Shown: positions 45,435-56,192, counted from the stretch's first letter. The stretch is DNA of 64,000 nucleotides from Lactobacillus sp. ESL0701 (GCF_029433445.1 NZ_JAQTIC010000003.1:62001-126000); one strand, 5' to 3'. The notes: generated from the letters alone by a model not told the origin. A program made the numbers and translations.

Positions 45435-47005
45435 TGAGTGAAGGACTTTTAGATAAAGTAAAAAGAAGAAGAACATTTGCGATTATCTCGCACCCCGATG
45501 CTGGGAAGACGACGATTACGGAACAAATGCTTCTTTTTGGTGGGGTAATCCGCAATGCCGGAACGGTTAAGGCACGTAAGACTGGTCATTATGCCACCAG
45601 TGACTGGATGGAAATTGAAAAGCAACGTGGGATTTCTGTTACCAGTTCCGTAATGCAGTTTGAATATCAGGGTAAACGAATTAATATTCTTGATACCCCG
45701 GGACACCAAGATTTCTCAGAAGATACATACCGGACGTTAATGGCTGTCGATTCAGCCGTAATGGTTATCGATTCTGCAAAAGGTATTGAACCGCAGACTA
45801 AAAAGCTGTTCAAGGTTGTTAAGCAGCGCGGGATTCCGATTTTTACCTTTATGAATAAGCTTGACCGTGATGGTCGCCCGCCGCTAGACCTAATTGCGGA
45901 ATTAGAAGACTTACTTGGCATTGAAGGGGTCGCAATGAACTGGCCGATTGGTTCAGGACAAACGCTGCAAGGACTATACGATATTGCCAATAATCAGGTT
46001 GAATTGTACCGTAAGGATGGCGAAGACCGCTTTTTGCCATTAGATAAGGACGGAAAACTGCCAGCAAGTGAACCGTTTAGTCAAAATTCACAATTCCAAG
46101 ATACTTTGGATGAGATTGACTTAATTAAGGAAGCGGGTAATACCTTTGACCTTGATAAAGTTATTAAGGGTGACCAGACACCGGTTTTCTTTGGTTCAGC
46201 TCTAACAAATTTTGGTGTGGAAACCTTCTTAAAGAGTTTTGTGCAATTAGCTCCGGCTCCTGAAAGTCATTTGGTTAACGGGGACGAGGAATTGAATCCT
46301 GATGATTCAGAATTTTCGGGCTTTGTCTTTAAAATTCAGGCTAACATGAATCCCCATCACCGTGACCGAATTGCCTTTGTCAGAGTAGGCAGCGGTGAGT
46401 TCAAGAAGGGACTTGATGTTACCTTAGCGCGGACGGACAAGCCAATTCGGCTGAATAACGCTACGGAATTTATGTCTAGTGAACGTGTTCAAGTTACTGA
46501 TGCCGTTGCTGGTGATATCGTTGGGTTATACGATACCGGTAATTTTCAAATTGGGGATAGTATCTACGCGGGTAAGCGCAAGGTTGTCTATCCTGCATTG
46601 CCGGAATTTACGCCGGAATTGTTTGTGCGGGTAACTGCCAAAAACGTGATGAAGCAAAAGTCGTTCCACAAGGGGATGACGCAGTTGGTTCAAGAAGGAG
46701 CCATTCAGCTTTACCGCAATTACCAGACTGACGAATATATTTTAGGTGCTGTTGGACAACTGCAATTTGAAGTATTTAAATTCAGAATGAAGAATGAATA
46801 TAACTCAGATGTTGAAATGACCAGTATCGGTCATCGGGTAGCTCGCTGGATTGATCCAGACCAGCTTGATCCGGCAATGTCGAACAGTCGTAATCTGCTG
46901 GTTAAGGATCGCTATGATCAACCGCTCTTCTTATTTGAAAATCAATTTGCGGAACGCTTCTTTAAAGATAAGTATCCGGATGTTAAATTAACTGAAAAAC
47001 TTTAA
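45434..47005 (+). CDS. prfC: peptide chain release factor 3
   Basis: 523 residues. G1 [10 protein letters not shown]2 region RGISVTSS, G3 DTPGHQDFS and G4 NKLDRD identify an EF-G-like GTPase of the RF3 type. It removes RF1/RF2 from the ribosome after termination. Coupled to the CBS-domain gene by a one-base TAATG overlap and ended by a terminator. Confidence 0.94.
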   Translation: MSEGLLDKVKRRRTFAIISHPDAGKTTITEQMLLFGGVIRNAGTVKARKTGHYATSDWMEIEKQRGISVTSSVMQFEYQGKRINILDTPGHQDFSEDTYRTLMAVDSAVMVIDSAKGIEPQTKKLFKVVKQRGIPIFTFMNKLDRDGRPPLDLIAELEDLLGIEGVAMNWPIGSGQTLQGLYDIANNQVELYRKDGEDRFLPLDKDGKLPASEPFSQNSQFQDTLDEIDLIKEAGNTFDLDKVIKGDQTPVFFGSALTNFGVETFLKSFVQLAPAPESHLVNGDEELNPDDSEFSGFVFKIQANMNPHHRDRIAFVRVGSGEFKKGLDVTLARTDKPIRLNNATEFMSSERVQVTDAVAGDIVGLYDTGNFQIGDSIYAGKRKVVYPALPEFTPELFVRVTAKNVMKQKSFHKGMTQLVQEGAIQLYRNYQTDEYILGAVGQLQFEVFKFRMKNEYNSDVEMTSIGHRVARWIDPDQLDPAMSNSRNLLVKDRYDQPLFLFENQFAERFFKDKYPDVKLTEKL

Positions 47006-47013
47006 AAATTCAA

Positions 47014-47047
47014 AAAAATGGTTGGCAATTAATGTCAACCATTTTTC
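47014..47047. terminator. bidirectional intrinsic terminator
   Basis: AAAAATGGTTGGCA pairs with TGTCAACCATTTTT; it overlaps the last codons of the converging small membrane protein gene. Confidence 0.9.
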
Positions 47048-47310
47048 TGATGTTCTAATTTCTCCTGTTTACGGCGGTTAATTCTATCTTTAATGTCCAA
47101 GATGGCACAGATTGAAAAATAAATAGCTAAAACAACAAAAGTTACGGAAATTGTTTTGGCAAAAACGCCGAAGTTAGTCATGACCGTCCAGATTAAGAAA
47201 CAGACATAACATGATGAAATAACACCAACAATTCTGCTAATCCTGCGTTCAAGGTTAATCAGGTGAAAAAATCTACCCTCACTTAAATTTTTGATTTCTT
47301 TCTTTTTCAT
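47035..47310 (-). CDS. small two-helix membrane protein
   Basis: 91 residues, basic ends, two hydrophobic helices (about 25-45 and 52-72). No recognised family. Its ribosome site is poor, so expression level is uncertain. Its 3' end is built into the prfC terminator. Confidence 0.6.
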   Translation of the reverse strand: MKKKEIKNLSEGRFFHLINLERRISRIVGVISSCYVCFLIWTVMTNFGVFAKTISVTFVVLAIYFSICAILDIKDRINRRKQEKLEHQKNG

Positions 47311-47414
47311 TTGTCGATACCCATAGTTAAATTTACTTATTTGAAAATTAAAATAATGTTAGCATTATTTATTGTAATTGTTAATTGGATTTTGCGATAA
47401 GTCAGAATAAATAA

Positions 47415-47452
47415 AAAAAGGCACTTTAAGAATCATCTTAAAGTGCCTTTTA
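47415..47452. terminator. intrinsic terminator after the DUF1827 gene
   Basis: AAAAGGCACTTTAAGA and TCTTAAAGTGCCTTTT form a perfect 16-bp hairpin with an ATCA loop. Confidence 0.93.
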
Positions 47453-47467
47453 CTAGCAATAACTATC

Positions 47468-47749
47468 TTATTTATCAACGTGAATTTCGACCACGCGTTG
47501 ATTTTTATCAAAGGTTACTAAATATGAAGGATCATTTTCTTTAATCAAACGTTTGATAATGAATTCGACCTCATCCTTACGGACGCGGCGGTCGTGGTTT
47601 TCGATCGCAATCCCGATTGCCTTGTCACTTTCAGTATAAATAACAGAAGTATTGCCTAAAGAATAAACTTTGACATAGTTCACGTCAGTTGAGTTAAGCT
47701 GACTGTGAACTAAATCCCGATAGCTATTGGTTACATCTATTAAATGCAT
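47468..47749 (-). CDS. DUF1827-family protein
   Basis: 93 residues from the ATG at 47749; a GTG at 47758 is possible, but a GGGTG element is better placed for the ATG. LIDVTNSYRDLVHSQLNSTD, VKVYSLGNTSVIYTES and DEVEFIIKRLI match the lactic-acid-bacterial DUF1827 family, of unknown function. It lies beside clpE with its own terminator. Confidence 0.75.
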   Translation of the reverse strand: MHLIDVTNSYRDLVHSQLNSTDVNYVKVYSLGNTSVIYTESDKAIGIAIENHDRRVRKDEVEFIIKRLIKENDPSYLVTFDKNQRVVEIHVDK

Positions 47750-47821
47750 GGATTTCACCCGTTTCTTGTAGTAGTTTTATTAACTCTAGTATAACGCTAA
47801 ATTATTATTTTTTCCCAATAT

Positions 47822-47860
47822 AAAAGCATGATTATTGTAATTTACAGTAATCATGCTTTC
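47822..47860 (-). terminator. intrinsic terminator after clpE
   Basis: AAAGCATGATTA pairs with TAATCATGCTTT; T-rich on the minus strand. Confidence 0.85.
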
Positions 47861-47872
47861 TTTATATTTTAA

Positions 47873-50065
47873 TTAAAGTTCGGTGTCTGAAACTGCTGTT
47901 TCACTAGTAGCCAGTTGCTCATTAATTACAATGTGGTCATCAATAAGACTAGCAATTAAGTTCTTGGCATCTGGATGGTCAAGCTTGAAGTCGGCTACGC
48001 GGTCTTCAATTTTTTCTTGAATTATTCTGCGTAAAGGTCGTGCACCCATAGCTGGATTATAACCTTCCTCGATTAATTTCTTCTTGGCATCATCAGTTAC
48101 ACTAATTTGCAAGCCTTGATTCTTAACCATGCTGTTAGTTTCATCAAGCATCAAGTTAACAATTTTAACTAAATCTTCCTTTGATAACTCGTTGAATTCG
48201 ATGACATCATCAAGCCGGTTTAAAAATTCAGGCTTGAAGAATTGACTCATTGAGCTTCTAGCAGAATCTTTTTCTTCATCTGTATTTTCAGCCGCAAAGC
48301 CAACACTAGTATTCTTAATTCCCTGACCAGCATTAGAAGTCATGATGATAATCGTGTCTTTAAAGGAAACGGTCCGACCTTGTGAGTCAGTTAAGCGCCC
48401 ATCGTCTAGTATTTGTAAGAACAGGTTCATTACTGAGGGGTCTGCCTTTTCGATTTCATCAAGTAAAATTAGGCTGTAAGGGTGACGACGAACTTGTTCG
48501 GTTAATTGACCTGCTTCTTCATAACCAACATAGCCAGGAGCAGAACCGATTAATTTGGAAACAGAGTAGGATTCCATAAATTCTGACATATCAAAACGAA
48601 TCATTGAATTTTTTGAACCAAACATTTGCTTGGCTAATTGCTTAGCTAGTTCTGTCTTACCAACCCCAGTTGGACCAACAAATAAGAAGGAACCAATTGG
48701 GCGACCGGACTTATTAAAGCCAATGCGGTTGCGGCGGATTGCGCGGGCAACTTTATCAACGGCTTGGTCTTGCCCAATAACATGGGCTTTTAAGGTAGGT
48801 GCTAAAGTTTGTAGCTGATTTTCTTCTTGCTTTTGCAAGTCGCCAACAGGAATACCAGTTTTTTCTTCAACAATCTTGTTCATAATTTTGCTGGTGATAA
48901 CTGGGGACTTGTCAGGATCAATCTTTTGGTCTTTTACTTTATTGTACTTTTCGATTTGGTCGCGGTAATATGCGGCCTTTTCGTAGTCCTCGTTTTTCAA
49001 TGATTCTTGCTTTAATTGTTGAGCAGCAGTAATGCGTTCCTTGAGCTTGTCCTTATCAACATAAGGAATGGTCAAGTTCATTCTTGAACCAGCTTCATCA
49101 AGCAGGTCAATGGCCTTGTCAGGCAAAAAACGATCTTGGATATAACGTTCTGATAATTCAGCTGCTGATTTGATGGCATCATCAGTATAGTGAACATGGT
49201 GATAATCTTCGTAACGTTTTTGGATTCCTTTTAAGATACGGATGGTTTCCGTAACAGATGGTTCTTTAACATCAACAGGTTGGAAGCGCCGAGCAAGTGC
49301 AGAATCTTTTTCGATTTCACGGTATTCTTTTAAGGTGGTTGCGCCGACAAGTTGTAAATCGCCGCGGGCTAGGGCAGGCTTAATAATATTACCTGCGTCC
49401 ATTCCGCCTTCAGCGTTACCTGCACCGACAATTTCGTGAATTTCATCAATAAATAAGATAATGTCGTCGTGCTGTTGCAATTCTTTAATTAATTGCTGCA
49501 TGCGCTGTTCGAATTGACCACGAATACCAGTTCCTTGAACAAGTGAAACGACATTTAGTGAAATAATTCGCTTGTCCTGTAATTTAGCAGGAACTGACCC
49601 ATCAACAATTTGTTGGGCGAGTCCTTCGACAACTGCTGTCTTACCAACGCCGGCTTCACCAATCAATACCGGATTGTTTTTAGTTCTTCTATTTAAAATC
49701 TCAATTACGCGGGCAATTTCCTTATCCCGACCAATAACTGGGTCGATTTTGCCCTTTTTAGCTAGTGCTGTTAAGTCAGTACCATATTGGTCGAGTAGTG
49801 AATGACCACCGCCGGCGCCATTATTAACGTGTTGCGGATGCTCGGAATTAGCATTATTAAATGCCGCGTTATTTGCGTTCATACTATTAAATAAGTCATC
49901 AAAGTCTCCGAAGAAACCGTTGTTGTCATTATTCATATTGATATTTCCTTGTTGTTTAAGTTGTTGATAACATTGTCCACATAAATTAATTTCGCGACTT
50001 TGACCATTAACCTTGGCATAAAGGTGAATGGAAGCAGGCCGCTTTTGACAGTTTTGACAAAGCAA
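47873..50065 (-). CDS. clpE: ATP-dependent Clp protease ATP-binding subunit ClpE
   Basis: 730 residues. An N-terminal four-cysteine zinc finger (CQNC at 3-6, CGQC at 29-32) marks ClpE among Clp ATPases. Two AAA+ modules follow with GEAGVGKT and GPTGVGKT, separated by a UVR-like helix ([19 protein letters not shown]). It unfolds damaged proteins for ClpP during heat stress. The start is TTG, about 10 bases after AAAGGCGG. The promoter is buried in a CIRCE element, so HrcA repression is expected; no CtsR box was seen. Confidence 0.94.
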   Translation of the reverse strand: MLCQNCQKRPASIHLYAKVNGQSREINLCGQCYQQLKQQGNINMNNDNNGFFGDFDDLFNSMNANNAAFNNANSEHPQHVNNGAGGGHSLLDQYGTDLTALAKKGKIDPVIGRDKEIARVIEILNRRTKNNPVLIGEAGVGKTAVVEGLAQQIVDGSVPAKLQDKRIISLNVVSLVQGTGIRGQFEQRMQQLIKELQQHDDIILFIDEIHEIVGAGNAEGGMDAGNIIKPALARGDLQLVGATTLKEYREIEKDSALARRFQPVDVKEPSVTETIRILKGIQKRYEDYHHVHYTDDAIKSAAELSERYIQDRFLPDKAIDLLDEAGSRMNLTIPYVDKDKLKERITAAQQLKQESLKNEDYEKAAYYRDQIEKYNKVKDQKIDPDKSPVITSKIMNKIVEEKTGIPVGDLQKQEENQLQTLAPTLKAHVIGQDQAVDKVARAIRRNRIGFNKSGRPIGSFLFVGPTGVGKTELAKQLAKQMFGSKNSMIRFDMSEFMESYSVSKLIGSAPGYVGYEEAGQLTEQVRRHPYSLILLDEIEKADPSVMNLFLQILDDGRLTDSQGRTVSFKDTIIIMTSNAGQGIKNTSVGFAAENTDEEKDSARSSMSQFFKPEFLNRLDDVIEFNELSKEDLVKIVNLMLDETNSMVKNQGLQISVTDDAKKKLIEEGYNPAMGARPLRRIIQEKIEDRVADFKLDHPDAKNLIASLIDDHIVINEQLATSETAVSDTEL

Positions 50066-50099
50066 TTACACTTACCGCCTTTCATTTCAAGTTTACTAA

Positions 50100-50135
50100 A
50101 TTATATAATTAGCACTCTCAATAATCAAGTGCTAA
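50100..50135 (-). promoter_or_regulatory. clpE promoter overlapped by a CIRCE (HrcA) operator
   Basis: CIRCE arms TTAGCACTT (50127-50135, minus strand sense) and GAGTGCTAA (50109-50117) flank a 9-base spacer; one mismatch from the TTAGCACTC-N9-GAGTGCTAA consensus. On the minus strand, TTGATT (50123-50128) and TATAAT (50100-50105) are spaced 17 bases, so the operator covers the -35 box and the spacer. Confidence 0.92.
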
Positions 50136-50226
50136 AACCTGAAAAACTTATTTTTTGTAAGTTCAATAAATATGTTAAAATAACAGTGGTCATTAAACAA
50201 AAAGATAAAAAAGACGGTGATATTTA

Positions 50227-50409
50227 GTGGATTATCAAAAAATTCTTGAACAGTTGGCTGAAGGGGAGCTTGACCAATATGAAGTTGCTCCCCAAGATGC
50301 CTTTGATTTTCAAGCAGCCTTGCGGGCGTTTGGCAAACGGCAAAATATTACTGGCCGTGCTTTACGTGGTGGAAAAATAATTTATTCACAGTCAAAGTCT
50401 GAAAATTAA
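50227..50409 (+). CDS. small conserved-looking protein, unknown function
   Basis: 60 residues from a GTG. MDYQKILEQLAEGELDQYEV then FQAALRAFGKRQNITGRALRGGKIIY reads as a compact helix-beta protein. The ribosome site GGTGAT is moderate. It lies between clpE and ptsH, divergent from clpE. No family recognised. Confidence 0.65.
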   Translation: MDYQKILEQLAEGELDQYEVAPQDAFDFQAALRAFGKRQNITGRALRGGKIIYSQSKSEN

Positions 50410-50521
50410 TGATGTAAACTGTTACATTTATGTTGTCTAATTCACAAAAAAATGATAGTCTAATACTCGAGTAGGTATTTACTACCGTTTTGATTTTTCA
50501 ATTTTAAAGGAGATAATTATA

Positions 50522-50788
50522 ATGGAAAAATGCGATTTTCATATTGTTGCAGAAACAGGTATTCACGCTCGTCCAGCTACACTTTTAGTACAAGCTGCTT
50601 CGAAGTTTGGTTCAGATATTAATTTAGAGTATAACGGTAAGTCAGTTAACTTGAAGTCAATCATGGGTGTTATGTCACTTGGTGTTGGTAAGGGTGCTGA
50701 TGTTACAATTACTGCTGATGGTGATGATGAAAAAGACGCTATTGCCGCTATTTCAGATACAATGAAAAAAGAGGGTTTAGCTGAATAA
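50522..50788 (+). CDS. ptsH: phosphocarrier protein HPr
   Basis: 88 residues with His15 (TGIHARPAT), phosphorylated by Enzyme I, and Ser46 ([11 protein letters not shown]), the HPr kinase site used in catabolite repression with CcpA. AAAGGAG precedes the ATG. Its stop overlaps the ptsI start (TAATG), as is usual for this pair. Confidence 0.97.
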   Translation: MEKCDFHIVAETGIHARPATLLVQAASKFGSDINLEYNGKSVNLKSIMGVMSLGVGKGADVTITADGDDEKDAIAAISDTMKKEGLAE

Positions 50789-52521
50789 TGACCAAGATTT
50801 TAAAAGGAATTGCTGCAAGTGATGGTATCGCTGTGGCACCCGCTTATCTCTTGGTAGAACCAGATCTTTCATTTACGAAGACCACTGTTTCCGATGCTGT
50901 TAGTGAATTAGATCGCTTTAAAAATGCGATCACTGCTTCGACTTCAGAAGTTGAAGCAATTCGTGACAGCGCTAAAGAGAGTTTAGGCGAGGACGAAGCT
51001 CAAGTATTTGAAGCCCATTTGATGATTTTAAATGATCCTGAATTTACAGGAGCCATTGAAACTGAAATCAAAGACCAAAAAATTAATAGTGAAGCCGCAC
51101 TTGATGAAACTGCACAAAAGTTTATTGCAATTTTTGAAGGGATGACTGACAACGCTTATATGCAACAACGTGCTGCTGATGTGCGCGATGTTTCTAAGCG
51201 AATCATGGCTCATCTTTTGAATAAAGAATTGCCTAATCCAGCTGCAATTGACCATGAAGTTATTGTGGTTGCGCATGATTTGACTCCTAGTGATACTGCT
51301 CAATTAAACAAACAATTTGTTAAGGGCTTTGTGACTGATATTGGTGGTCGGACTGCGCACTCAGCAATTATGGCTCGGTCACTTGAATTACCAGCCGTTG
51401 TTGGTACTGAGTCAATTACTGCTGATGTTGAGAACGGTCAGACTTTAGTAGTCGACGGTTTAAATGGCGATGCTGTCATTGAGCCAAGTGATACTCAAGT
51501 TGCTGATTACAAGCAAAAGAGTGAAGCTTTCTTAGCCCAAAAGGCTGAATGGGAAAAATTGAAGAATGAACCATCAGTTACAGCTGACGGCAAGGAATTC
51601 ACCATTGCAGCTAACATTGGTACACCAAACGATATGCAAGGTGTCAATGATAATGGTGCCGAAGCGATTGGCTTGTACCGGACTGAATTTTTGTACATGG
51701 ATTCTAAGGACTTCCCAACAGAAGACCAACAATTCGAGGCTTATAAAGAAGTTATCGAAGGAATGCACGGCAAGCAAGTTATTATTCGGACAATGGATAT
51801 CGGTGGCGATAAGCACCTTGATTATTGGGACTTGCCAGACGAAATGAACCCATTCTTAGGTATTCGTGCCATTAGACTGTCACTGAAGAATGAAGACATT
51901 TTCCGCACCCAATTACGGGCATTGCTTAGAGCCTCTGCTTACGGCAAGTTAGGAATTATGTTCCCAATGATTGGTACCTTGAACGAATTACGCAAGGCCA
52001 AGGCTATTTTAGCTGAAGAAAAGACTAAGTTAGTTAATGATGGTGTCAAAGTTGGCGATAACTTAGAAGTCGGGATGATGATTGAGGTTCCGGCTGCTGC
52101 AGTTTTGGCTGACCAATTTGCCAAAGAAGTTGATTTCTTCTCAATTGGAACTAATGACTTGATCCAATATACAATGGCTGCTGATCGTGGTAACGATAAT
52201 GTTTCTTATCTGTACCAACCTGCTAACCCATCAGTATTGCGGTTAATTAAGCATACAATTGATGCAGCTCACGAAAATGGTATTTGGTGTGGCATGTGTG
52301 GTGAAGCTGCAGGTGACAGCACCATGTTCCCAATCTTATTGTCAATGGGTCTTGATGAATACTCAATGAGTGCAACTTCTATTTTGCGAATTAGAAGCTT
52401 AATGAAGAAGCTTAACACTGAGGATCTCAAGGAACTGGCAAATAAGGCATGTTATATTTCTGAAACTGCTGAAGAAAATGAACAGTTAGTTGCTGACTTG
52501 ATGAATCAAGTTGACAAATAA
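50788..52521 (+). CDS. ptsI: PTS Enzyme I (phosphoenolpyruvate-protein phosphotransferase)
   Basis: 577 residues. Active-site His in [14 protein letters not shown] (about residue 191), PEP-binding [12 protein letters not shown]-type segment ([12 protein letters not shown]), and the C-terminal GMCGEAAGD cysteine site are visible. It moves phosphate from PEP to HPr for all PTS sugars, including any carried by the EIIC at 25603. Ended by a strong terminator. Confidence 0.97.
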   Translation: MTKILKGIAASDGIAVAPAYLLVEPDLSFTKTTVSDAVSELDRFKNAITASTSEVEAIRDSAKESLGEDEAQVFEAHLMILNDPEFTGAIETEIKDQKINSEAALDETAQKFIAIFEGMTDNAYMQQRAADVRDVSKRIMAHLLNKELPNPAAIDHEVIVVAHDLTPSDTAQLNKQFVKGFVTDIGGRTAHSAIMARSLELPAVVGTESITADVENGQTLVVDGLNGDAVIEPSDTQVADYKQKSEAFLAQKAEWEKLKNEPSVTADGKEFTIAANIGTPNDMQGVNDNGAEAIGLYRTEFLYMDSKDFPTEDQQFEAYKEVIEGMHGKQVIIRTMDIGGDKHLDYWDLPDEMNPFLGIRAIRLSLKNEDIFRTQLRALLRASAYGKLGIMFPMIGTLNELRKAKAILAEEKTKLVNDGVKVGDNLEVGMMIEVPAAAVLADQFAKEVDFFSIGTNDLIQYTMAADRGNDNVSYLYQPANPSVLRLIKHTIDAAHENGIWCGMCGEAAGDSTMFPILLSMGLDEYSMSATSILRIRSLMKKLNTEDLKELANKACYISETAEENEQLVADLMNQVDK

Positions 52522-52529
52522 CAGAATAA

Positions 52530-52567
52530 AAAAATAGTACATTATCAAAGATGATGTACTATTTTTT
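52530..52567 (+). terminator. intrinsic terminator after ptsHI
   Basis: AAAATAGTACAT and ATGTACTATTTT arms with a T-run. Confidence 0.88.
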
Positions 52568-52650
52568 GTTTAGCTTTAAACTTTCTTGATAAAAAAGTCA
52601 TAATTTATTCACTTTTTATTTGTAAGATGAAAATATAGTTAATTACAAAA

Positions 52651-52708
52651 ATACTACTTACAAAAAAGAAGTAATATGCTATAATAGATTATAGATAAGA
52701 AGTAGTAT
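52651..52708 (+). promoter_or_regulatory. spx promoter framed by a 9-bp inverted repeat
   Basis: TTACAA (52658-52663), 16-base spacer, TATAAT (52680-52685). ATACTACTT (52651-52659) and its complement AAGTAGTAT (52700-52708) flank the promoter, one arm overlapping the -35 and the other in the 5' leader. A regulator site is plausible but unproven. Confidence 0.6.
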
Positions 52709-52731
52709 TTGTTCAAAGGAGCGTGAAATAT

Positions 52732-53130
52732 ATGGTTAATTTATATATATCTCCGAGTTGTACCTCGTGTCGTAAAGCTAAGGCTTGGTTAAAGAAGCAT
52801 GACATTGCTTTTAAAGAAAGAAATATTTTTTCTGAACCTCTTACTAAAGACGAGCTTATTCAAATCTTGCGGATGACAGAAAATGGTACCGAAGAAATTA
52901 TTTCAACGCGTTCAAGAGCTTTTCAGCAGTTAAAAGTTAACCTTGATGATTTATCGATTGACCAATTGCTTAATTTGGTTGAAAAGAATCCAAGTTTGTT
53001 AAGACGACCAATCATTATGGATGATCGGCGCTTGCAAGTTGGTTACAATGAAGATGAAATTCGTCGGTTCTTGCCACGGAAAGTTCGTCGGCTTGAGCTC
53101 GAAGAAATGCAAAAGATTGCAGACTTATAA
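52732..53130 (+). CDS. spx: Spx/ArsC-family transcriptional regulator
   Basis: 132 residues from the ATG at 52732, 10 bases after AAAGGAG; the GTG at 52723 sits on top of the ribosome site. The redox switch C10-T-S-C13 and the Spx core ([26 protein letters not shown]) are intact. Spx binds the RNA polymerase alpha subunit and reprogrammes transcription under thiol stress. It is degraded by ClpXP with YjbH; a YjbH-like gene lies 2 kb downstream. Confidence 0.94.
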   Translation: MVNLYISPSCTSCRKAKAWLKKHDIAFKERNIFSEPLTKDELIQILRMTENGTEEIISTRSRAFQQLKVNLDDLSIDQLLNLVEKNPSLLRRPIIMDDRRLQVGYNEDEIRRFLPRKVRRLELEEMQKIADL

Positions 53131-53148
53131 TCAAGCTATATTTTTAAT

Positions 53149-53180
53149 AAAAAGCGTTAGTTTTTTAAACTAACGCTTTT
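53149..53180 (+). terminator. intrinsic terminator after spx
   Basis: AAAAGCGTTAGTTT pairs with AAACTAACGCTTTT, then ATTTTAT. Confidence 0.93.
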
Positions 53181-53237
53181 ATTTTATCTTCAAAGTACGC
53201 TACAATGGATAAAAGAATCCAATGGAGGTGAAAACTC

Positions 53238-53966
53238 GTGCAAGTTGATCATATTAATGAAAATACTATTCGTGTCCGAATAGATAAGAATGAGTTAGCT
53301 AGTCGTGGCTTAAAAGTTTTAGATTTATTAGGGGATCGGGATAAAATCCAGCATTTCTTTTATTCAATTTTGGATGAAGTTGATACCGACCATTCCTTTA
53401 GTCAGGACGCGCCAGTAACCTTCCAAGTAATGCCAAATAATGGCGGCTTAGACTTGTTAATTAGCAAGGTAACGAATAAGGATCGCGATAATTTGACGCA
53501 AATGTTTGGCGGCGAAGCTGAAACTGAGAAAGAAACTGAAGATTCGCGTAAAACATTTATTGATTTGGATTCTGATGAGGAACCAGAAGAGCCTGAAGCC
53601 GAAGAAGATCCTGTTAGCAATTCTCAAGATAATTCGCAACCGCAGGTTAAGAAGCCATTTTGGAAGTTTCAAAAGAAGCAGGCATACAGCTTTAAGGATT
53701 TAGATCCATTAACTGAATTAGCAGATAATTTGCGAGCTAATGATTTGTCCTCAAGTCTTTATTTTGAGCGAGGAGAATTTTTCTTAGAGTTAACATTCAA
53801 TAATGAAAATTATGCAGAAATCAAACCTGCAGATGCTTGGGCAATTGCCAATGAGTATGGTATTAAAGTCAAGGCCAGTGAGATGGCGCGGGTACGCACA
53901 ACGGGGAAGTGTCTAATTGCCTGTGATGCACTGGGACAACTACGTAAGTATTTTGATAAAAAGTAA
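53238..53966 (+). CDS. mecA: adaptor protein MecA
   Basis: 242 residues from a GTG after GGAGGTGA. The N-terminal MQVDHINENTIRVRIDKNEL domain binds substrates; a long acidic linker (about residues 94-125, DSDEEPEEPEAEED) precedes the C-terminal ClpC-binding domain (LRANDLSSSLYFERGEFFLEL). It targets proteins such as competence regulators to ClpCP. Confidence 0.94.
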   Translation: MQVDHINENTIRVRIDKNELASRGLKVLDLLGDRDKIQHFFYSILDEVDTDHSFSQDAPVTFQVMPNNGGLDLLISKVTNKDRDNLTQMFGGEAETEKETEDSRKTFIDLDSDEEPEEPEAEEDPVSNSQDNSQPQVKKPFWKFQKKQAYSFKDLDPLTELADNLRANDLSSSLYFERGEFFLELTFNNENYAEIKPADAWAIANEYGIKVKASEMARVRTTGKCLIACDALGQLRKYFDKK

Positions 53967-53975
53967 TCGTTAATT

Positions 53976-54005
53976 AAAAAGGCAAGTAAGTTACTTGCCT
54001 TTTTG
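53976..54005 (+). terminator. intrinsic terminator after mecA
   Basis: AAAAAGGCAAGTAA and TTACTTGCCTTTTT form a tight hairpin with a T-tail. Confidence 0.88.
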
Positions 54006-54029
54006 CGTATGTAAATTTAGGTGATAAAT

Positions 54030-54857
54030 TTGTACGCAGCATTATTGAATAATCAGTTGGTCTTAGCGACAGTTGAGGCACAGACTAAAAGTAAATCAGT
54101 AAGAAATTATTTTTGTCCGCGGTGTCATCACCGTGTGCAGCTTATTAGTAAGGCAGATGGCGCGTATTTTAAGCATTTAGCTAAGACAGCTAATATGATG
54201 GGAGAAAGGGCGGAACATGCGCAGAGCAAGTTACTACTTAAAGAGGCGTTAAGGACAGCCGGCTTTGATGCACAGGTGGAAATTCCACTGGCACAAGGGC
54301 AGCTGCGAGCAGATGTCCTGGCAAGTCCGCAGTTAGCGTTTGAGGTGCAGTGTGCACCATTAAGTTTGTCAGAATTTAACCATCGGCATCAATTGTATTC
54401 TGAAATTGGGATTGTTGATGTCTGGGTTGTGGGCCAGAGACATTATTTACGCAGGCAACTAAAAAAGTCACAGCTGCTATTTTTTCGTGAAAATGAACTG
54501 TGGCATGACTATTATCTAGAAATTAATCCCCAAAAGCAGCAATTAATTCTCAAATATAATATTTTACTTGAACCGGTTACTACGCGGGTTCATTATCAAA
54601 AAATGACATTTGCGCTAAACGCACAAGGTTTAAAGCAGTTATGGCACTTTCAGCCGCAACTTCAAGTATATCAAGTTAATCCTGGTGATCAACGTGATTA
54701 TTTGGCTCGGCAATTAATTCAGCAAACTAAAACAGGACAGTCAATTGCGACCGCCCTGTATACTAGGAAACTTACTTTTGATGATTTGCCGGATGAGATT
54801 TTTAGTAAAATGCGCCATGTAGGTCAACTTAATAATGTTTTGACCTATTTAAATTAG
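54030..54857 (+). CDS. coiA: CoiA-family competence protein
   Basis: 275 residues from the TTG at 54030, chosen because AGGTGA lies 5 bases before it; the GTG at 54021 is part of that site. A zinc-binding CPRCHHRV segment (about 29-36) is followed by a nuclease-like domain: AEHAQSKLLLKEAL, then LRADVLASPQLAFEVQCAPLS, whose D and E-x-Q fit the PD-(D/E)xK-type CoiA core. CoiA promotes RecA-mediated recombination in transformation. Position after mecA matches other Firmicutes. It overlaps the converging YjbH-like gene by 9 bp. Confidence 0.88.
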   Translation: MYAALLNNQLVLATVEAQTKSKSVRNYFCPRCHHRVQLISKADGAYFKHLAKTANMMGERAEHAQSKLLLKEALRTAGFDAQVEIPLAQGQLRADVLASPQLAFEVQCAPLSLSEFNHRHQLYSEIGIVDVWVVGQRHYLRRQLKKSQLLFFRENELWHDYYLEINPQKQQLILKYNILLEPVTTRVHYQKMTFALNAQGLKQLWHFQPQLQVYQVNPGDQRDYLARQLIQQTKTGQSIATALYTRKLTFDDLPDEIFSKMRHVGQLNNVLTYLN

Positions 54858-55487
54858 GCGCAGATGATTAGTTTTACGCAAGTCACAATCTTTAGTTTCC
54901 TCGTTAAAGTTTTCGAGTAAGCAAGAATCATGCTTTAAGACCTTAATTAATTTATCGTGAGCAACGGTACCTTCCAGTAAAATACCGTTGTAATTACCGC
55001 TTTCGTTATAAATAATTGTTGTCGGTGTGTTGCGGACATTCATCTTCTCAGCAAGTTCCATATCTTGTTTAATTGATTTATCAATATATTTGTTGGCTTT
55101 AGGATTATTGATTTTGTTGAAATCTAAATTCAATTTTTTGGCAATTTTTCGTTGTAAATTTTCAGAATAGAGATTAAAGTTAACATTCAATGCCTGTTGC
55201 AGCTCAACCAAATAAGCACGGGCTTTTTTATTACCATATTCGAACTTAATTGCATGATAGATATGTAATGTCTGAAAAGAGGCCATCGTGTATTTGGAAA
55301 CATCCGTTAACTTTTGCCCCTCTTTGCGGCGGCGAATAACGTCCGCTGTAATTACTTTTGTGTTAGTAATCGGAATATAATTAAAACAAGTATCAATATT
55401 AAGTTCATTAGTGGCTTGTTTGATTAAAAGTTCTGTATCATAACAGTAGATGCCAATCGGATTGACAAAGAGAAAAATCTCAAACAT
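54849..55487 (-). CDS. yjbH: YjbH/DsbA-like thioredoxin-fold protein (Spx adaptor homologue)
   Basis: 212 residues from the ATG at 55487, 7 bases after GAAGGAAGG; the TTG at 55505 lies before that site. A DsbA/FrnE-type fold is suggested by FEIFLFVNPIGIYCYDTELL at the start and VRNTPTTIIYNE (cis-Pro motif) near the C-terminus. The usual CxxC active site reads IYCYD with a single Cys, so redox catalysis is unlikely. B. subtilis YjbH is the adaptor feeding Spx to ClpXP; synteny with spx and mecA supports that role. Confidence 0.8.
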   Translation of the reverse strand: MFEIFLFVNPIGIYCYDTELLIKQATNELNIDTCFNYIPITNTKVITADVIRRRKEGQKLTDVSKYTMASFQTLHIYHAIKFEYGNKKARAYLVELQQALNVNFNLYSENLQRKIAKKLNLDFNKINNPKANKYIDKSIKQDMELAEKMNVRNTPTTIIYNESGNYNGILLEGTVAHDKLIKVLKHDSCLLENFNEETKDCDLRKTNHLRLI

Positions 55488-55568
55488 CTTTAATCCTTCC
55501 TTCAAATTACCAATTAACTATTACTTTACCAAATAACTTATATATAAACAAAGAATACGCTCACATAA

Positions 55569-56192
55569 TTATCTTCTAACACGATGACTAAAGGCACGTG
55601 CGATTTTGGGCTGGTTAGTATTAGTTTTAGTTTGCTTAAAGTTATAGTCGTTTTCAAGGAAAATGAGGACTTTTTTGATTAAAGTAGGATTAGAATTTTC
55701 GATTTCTAATTCGTAATCAATATAAGAATCCGGATAAGTAGTTGCATCTAATGTTAATTCACAATTTTCGGGTCCAACAGCTAAAATGCGGCGTGTCTTA
55801 TTAAAAGTTTGGAGGTATAGTTCAAGCCGCGTACCTAAATTATCTCGCAAGTATCGTTCAACATTACTATTAAATACAGCAACTGTACCCTTTTCTGCCT
55901 GCTGGACAAATTTTTGCGCGGCAGCCAGTTCTAAATCATCATTAATTTCAACTGCTTCATGAAAGTTATGTTGAATAAGCTGTGAGTGGGGAACTTTGAG
56001 TGTTTGTTCTGCATGGTCTTTGAATATTCGCACGCGGCAGCTGATATGGTGCTGCTTTAATAAGCCATCGGGCGTATCAAAATAATAATTAGCCTGCAAG
56101 AAGTCACTTTTAATGGGAAAGGCGGCACATAATTGTTGATAGGTTGTCTTAGTTAATAATGTTTTAGCTTCAATTTCAGTATTTTTAGTCAT
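55569..56192 (-). CDS. CYTH-domain protein (YjbK-like)
   Basis: 207 residues from the ATG at 56192, 8 bases after GGAG; upstream codons are part of the divergent relQ region. The CYTH signature ExExK appears as EIEAKTLL at the N-terminus, with RVRIF, EQTLKVP, and the late ELEIE strand. CYTH enzymes bind triphosphates in a tunnel and act as inorganic triphosphatases or adenylate cyclases. Neighbouring RelQ and NAD kinase suggest nucleotide or triphosphate metabolism. Confidence 0.88.
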   Translation of the reverse strand: MTKNTEIEAKTLLTKTTYQQLCAAFPIKSDFLQANYYFDTPDGLLKQHHISCRVRIFKDHAEQTLKVPHSQLIQHNFHEAVEINDDLELAAAQKFVQQAEKGTVAVFNSNVERYLRDNLGTRLELYLQTFNKTRRILAVGPENCELTLDATTYPDSYIDYELEIENSNPTLIKKVLIFLENDYNFKQTKTNTNQPKIARAFSHRVRR

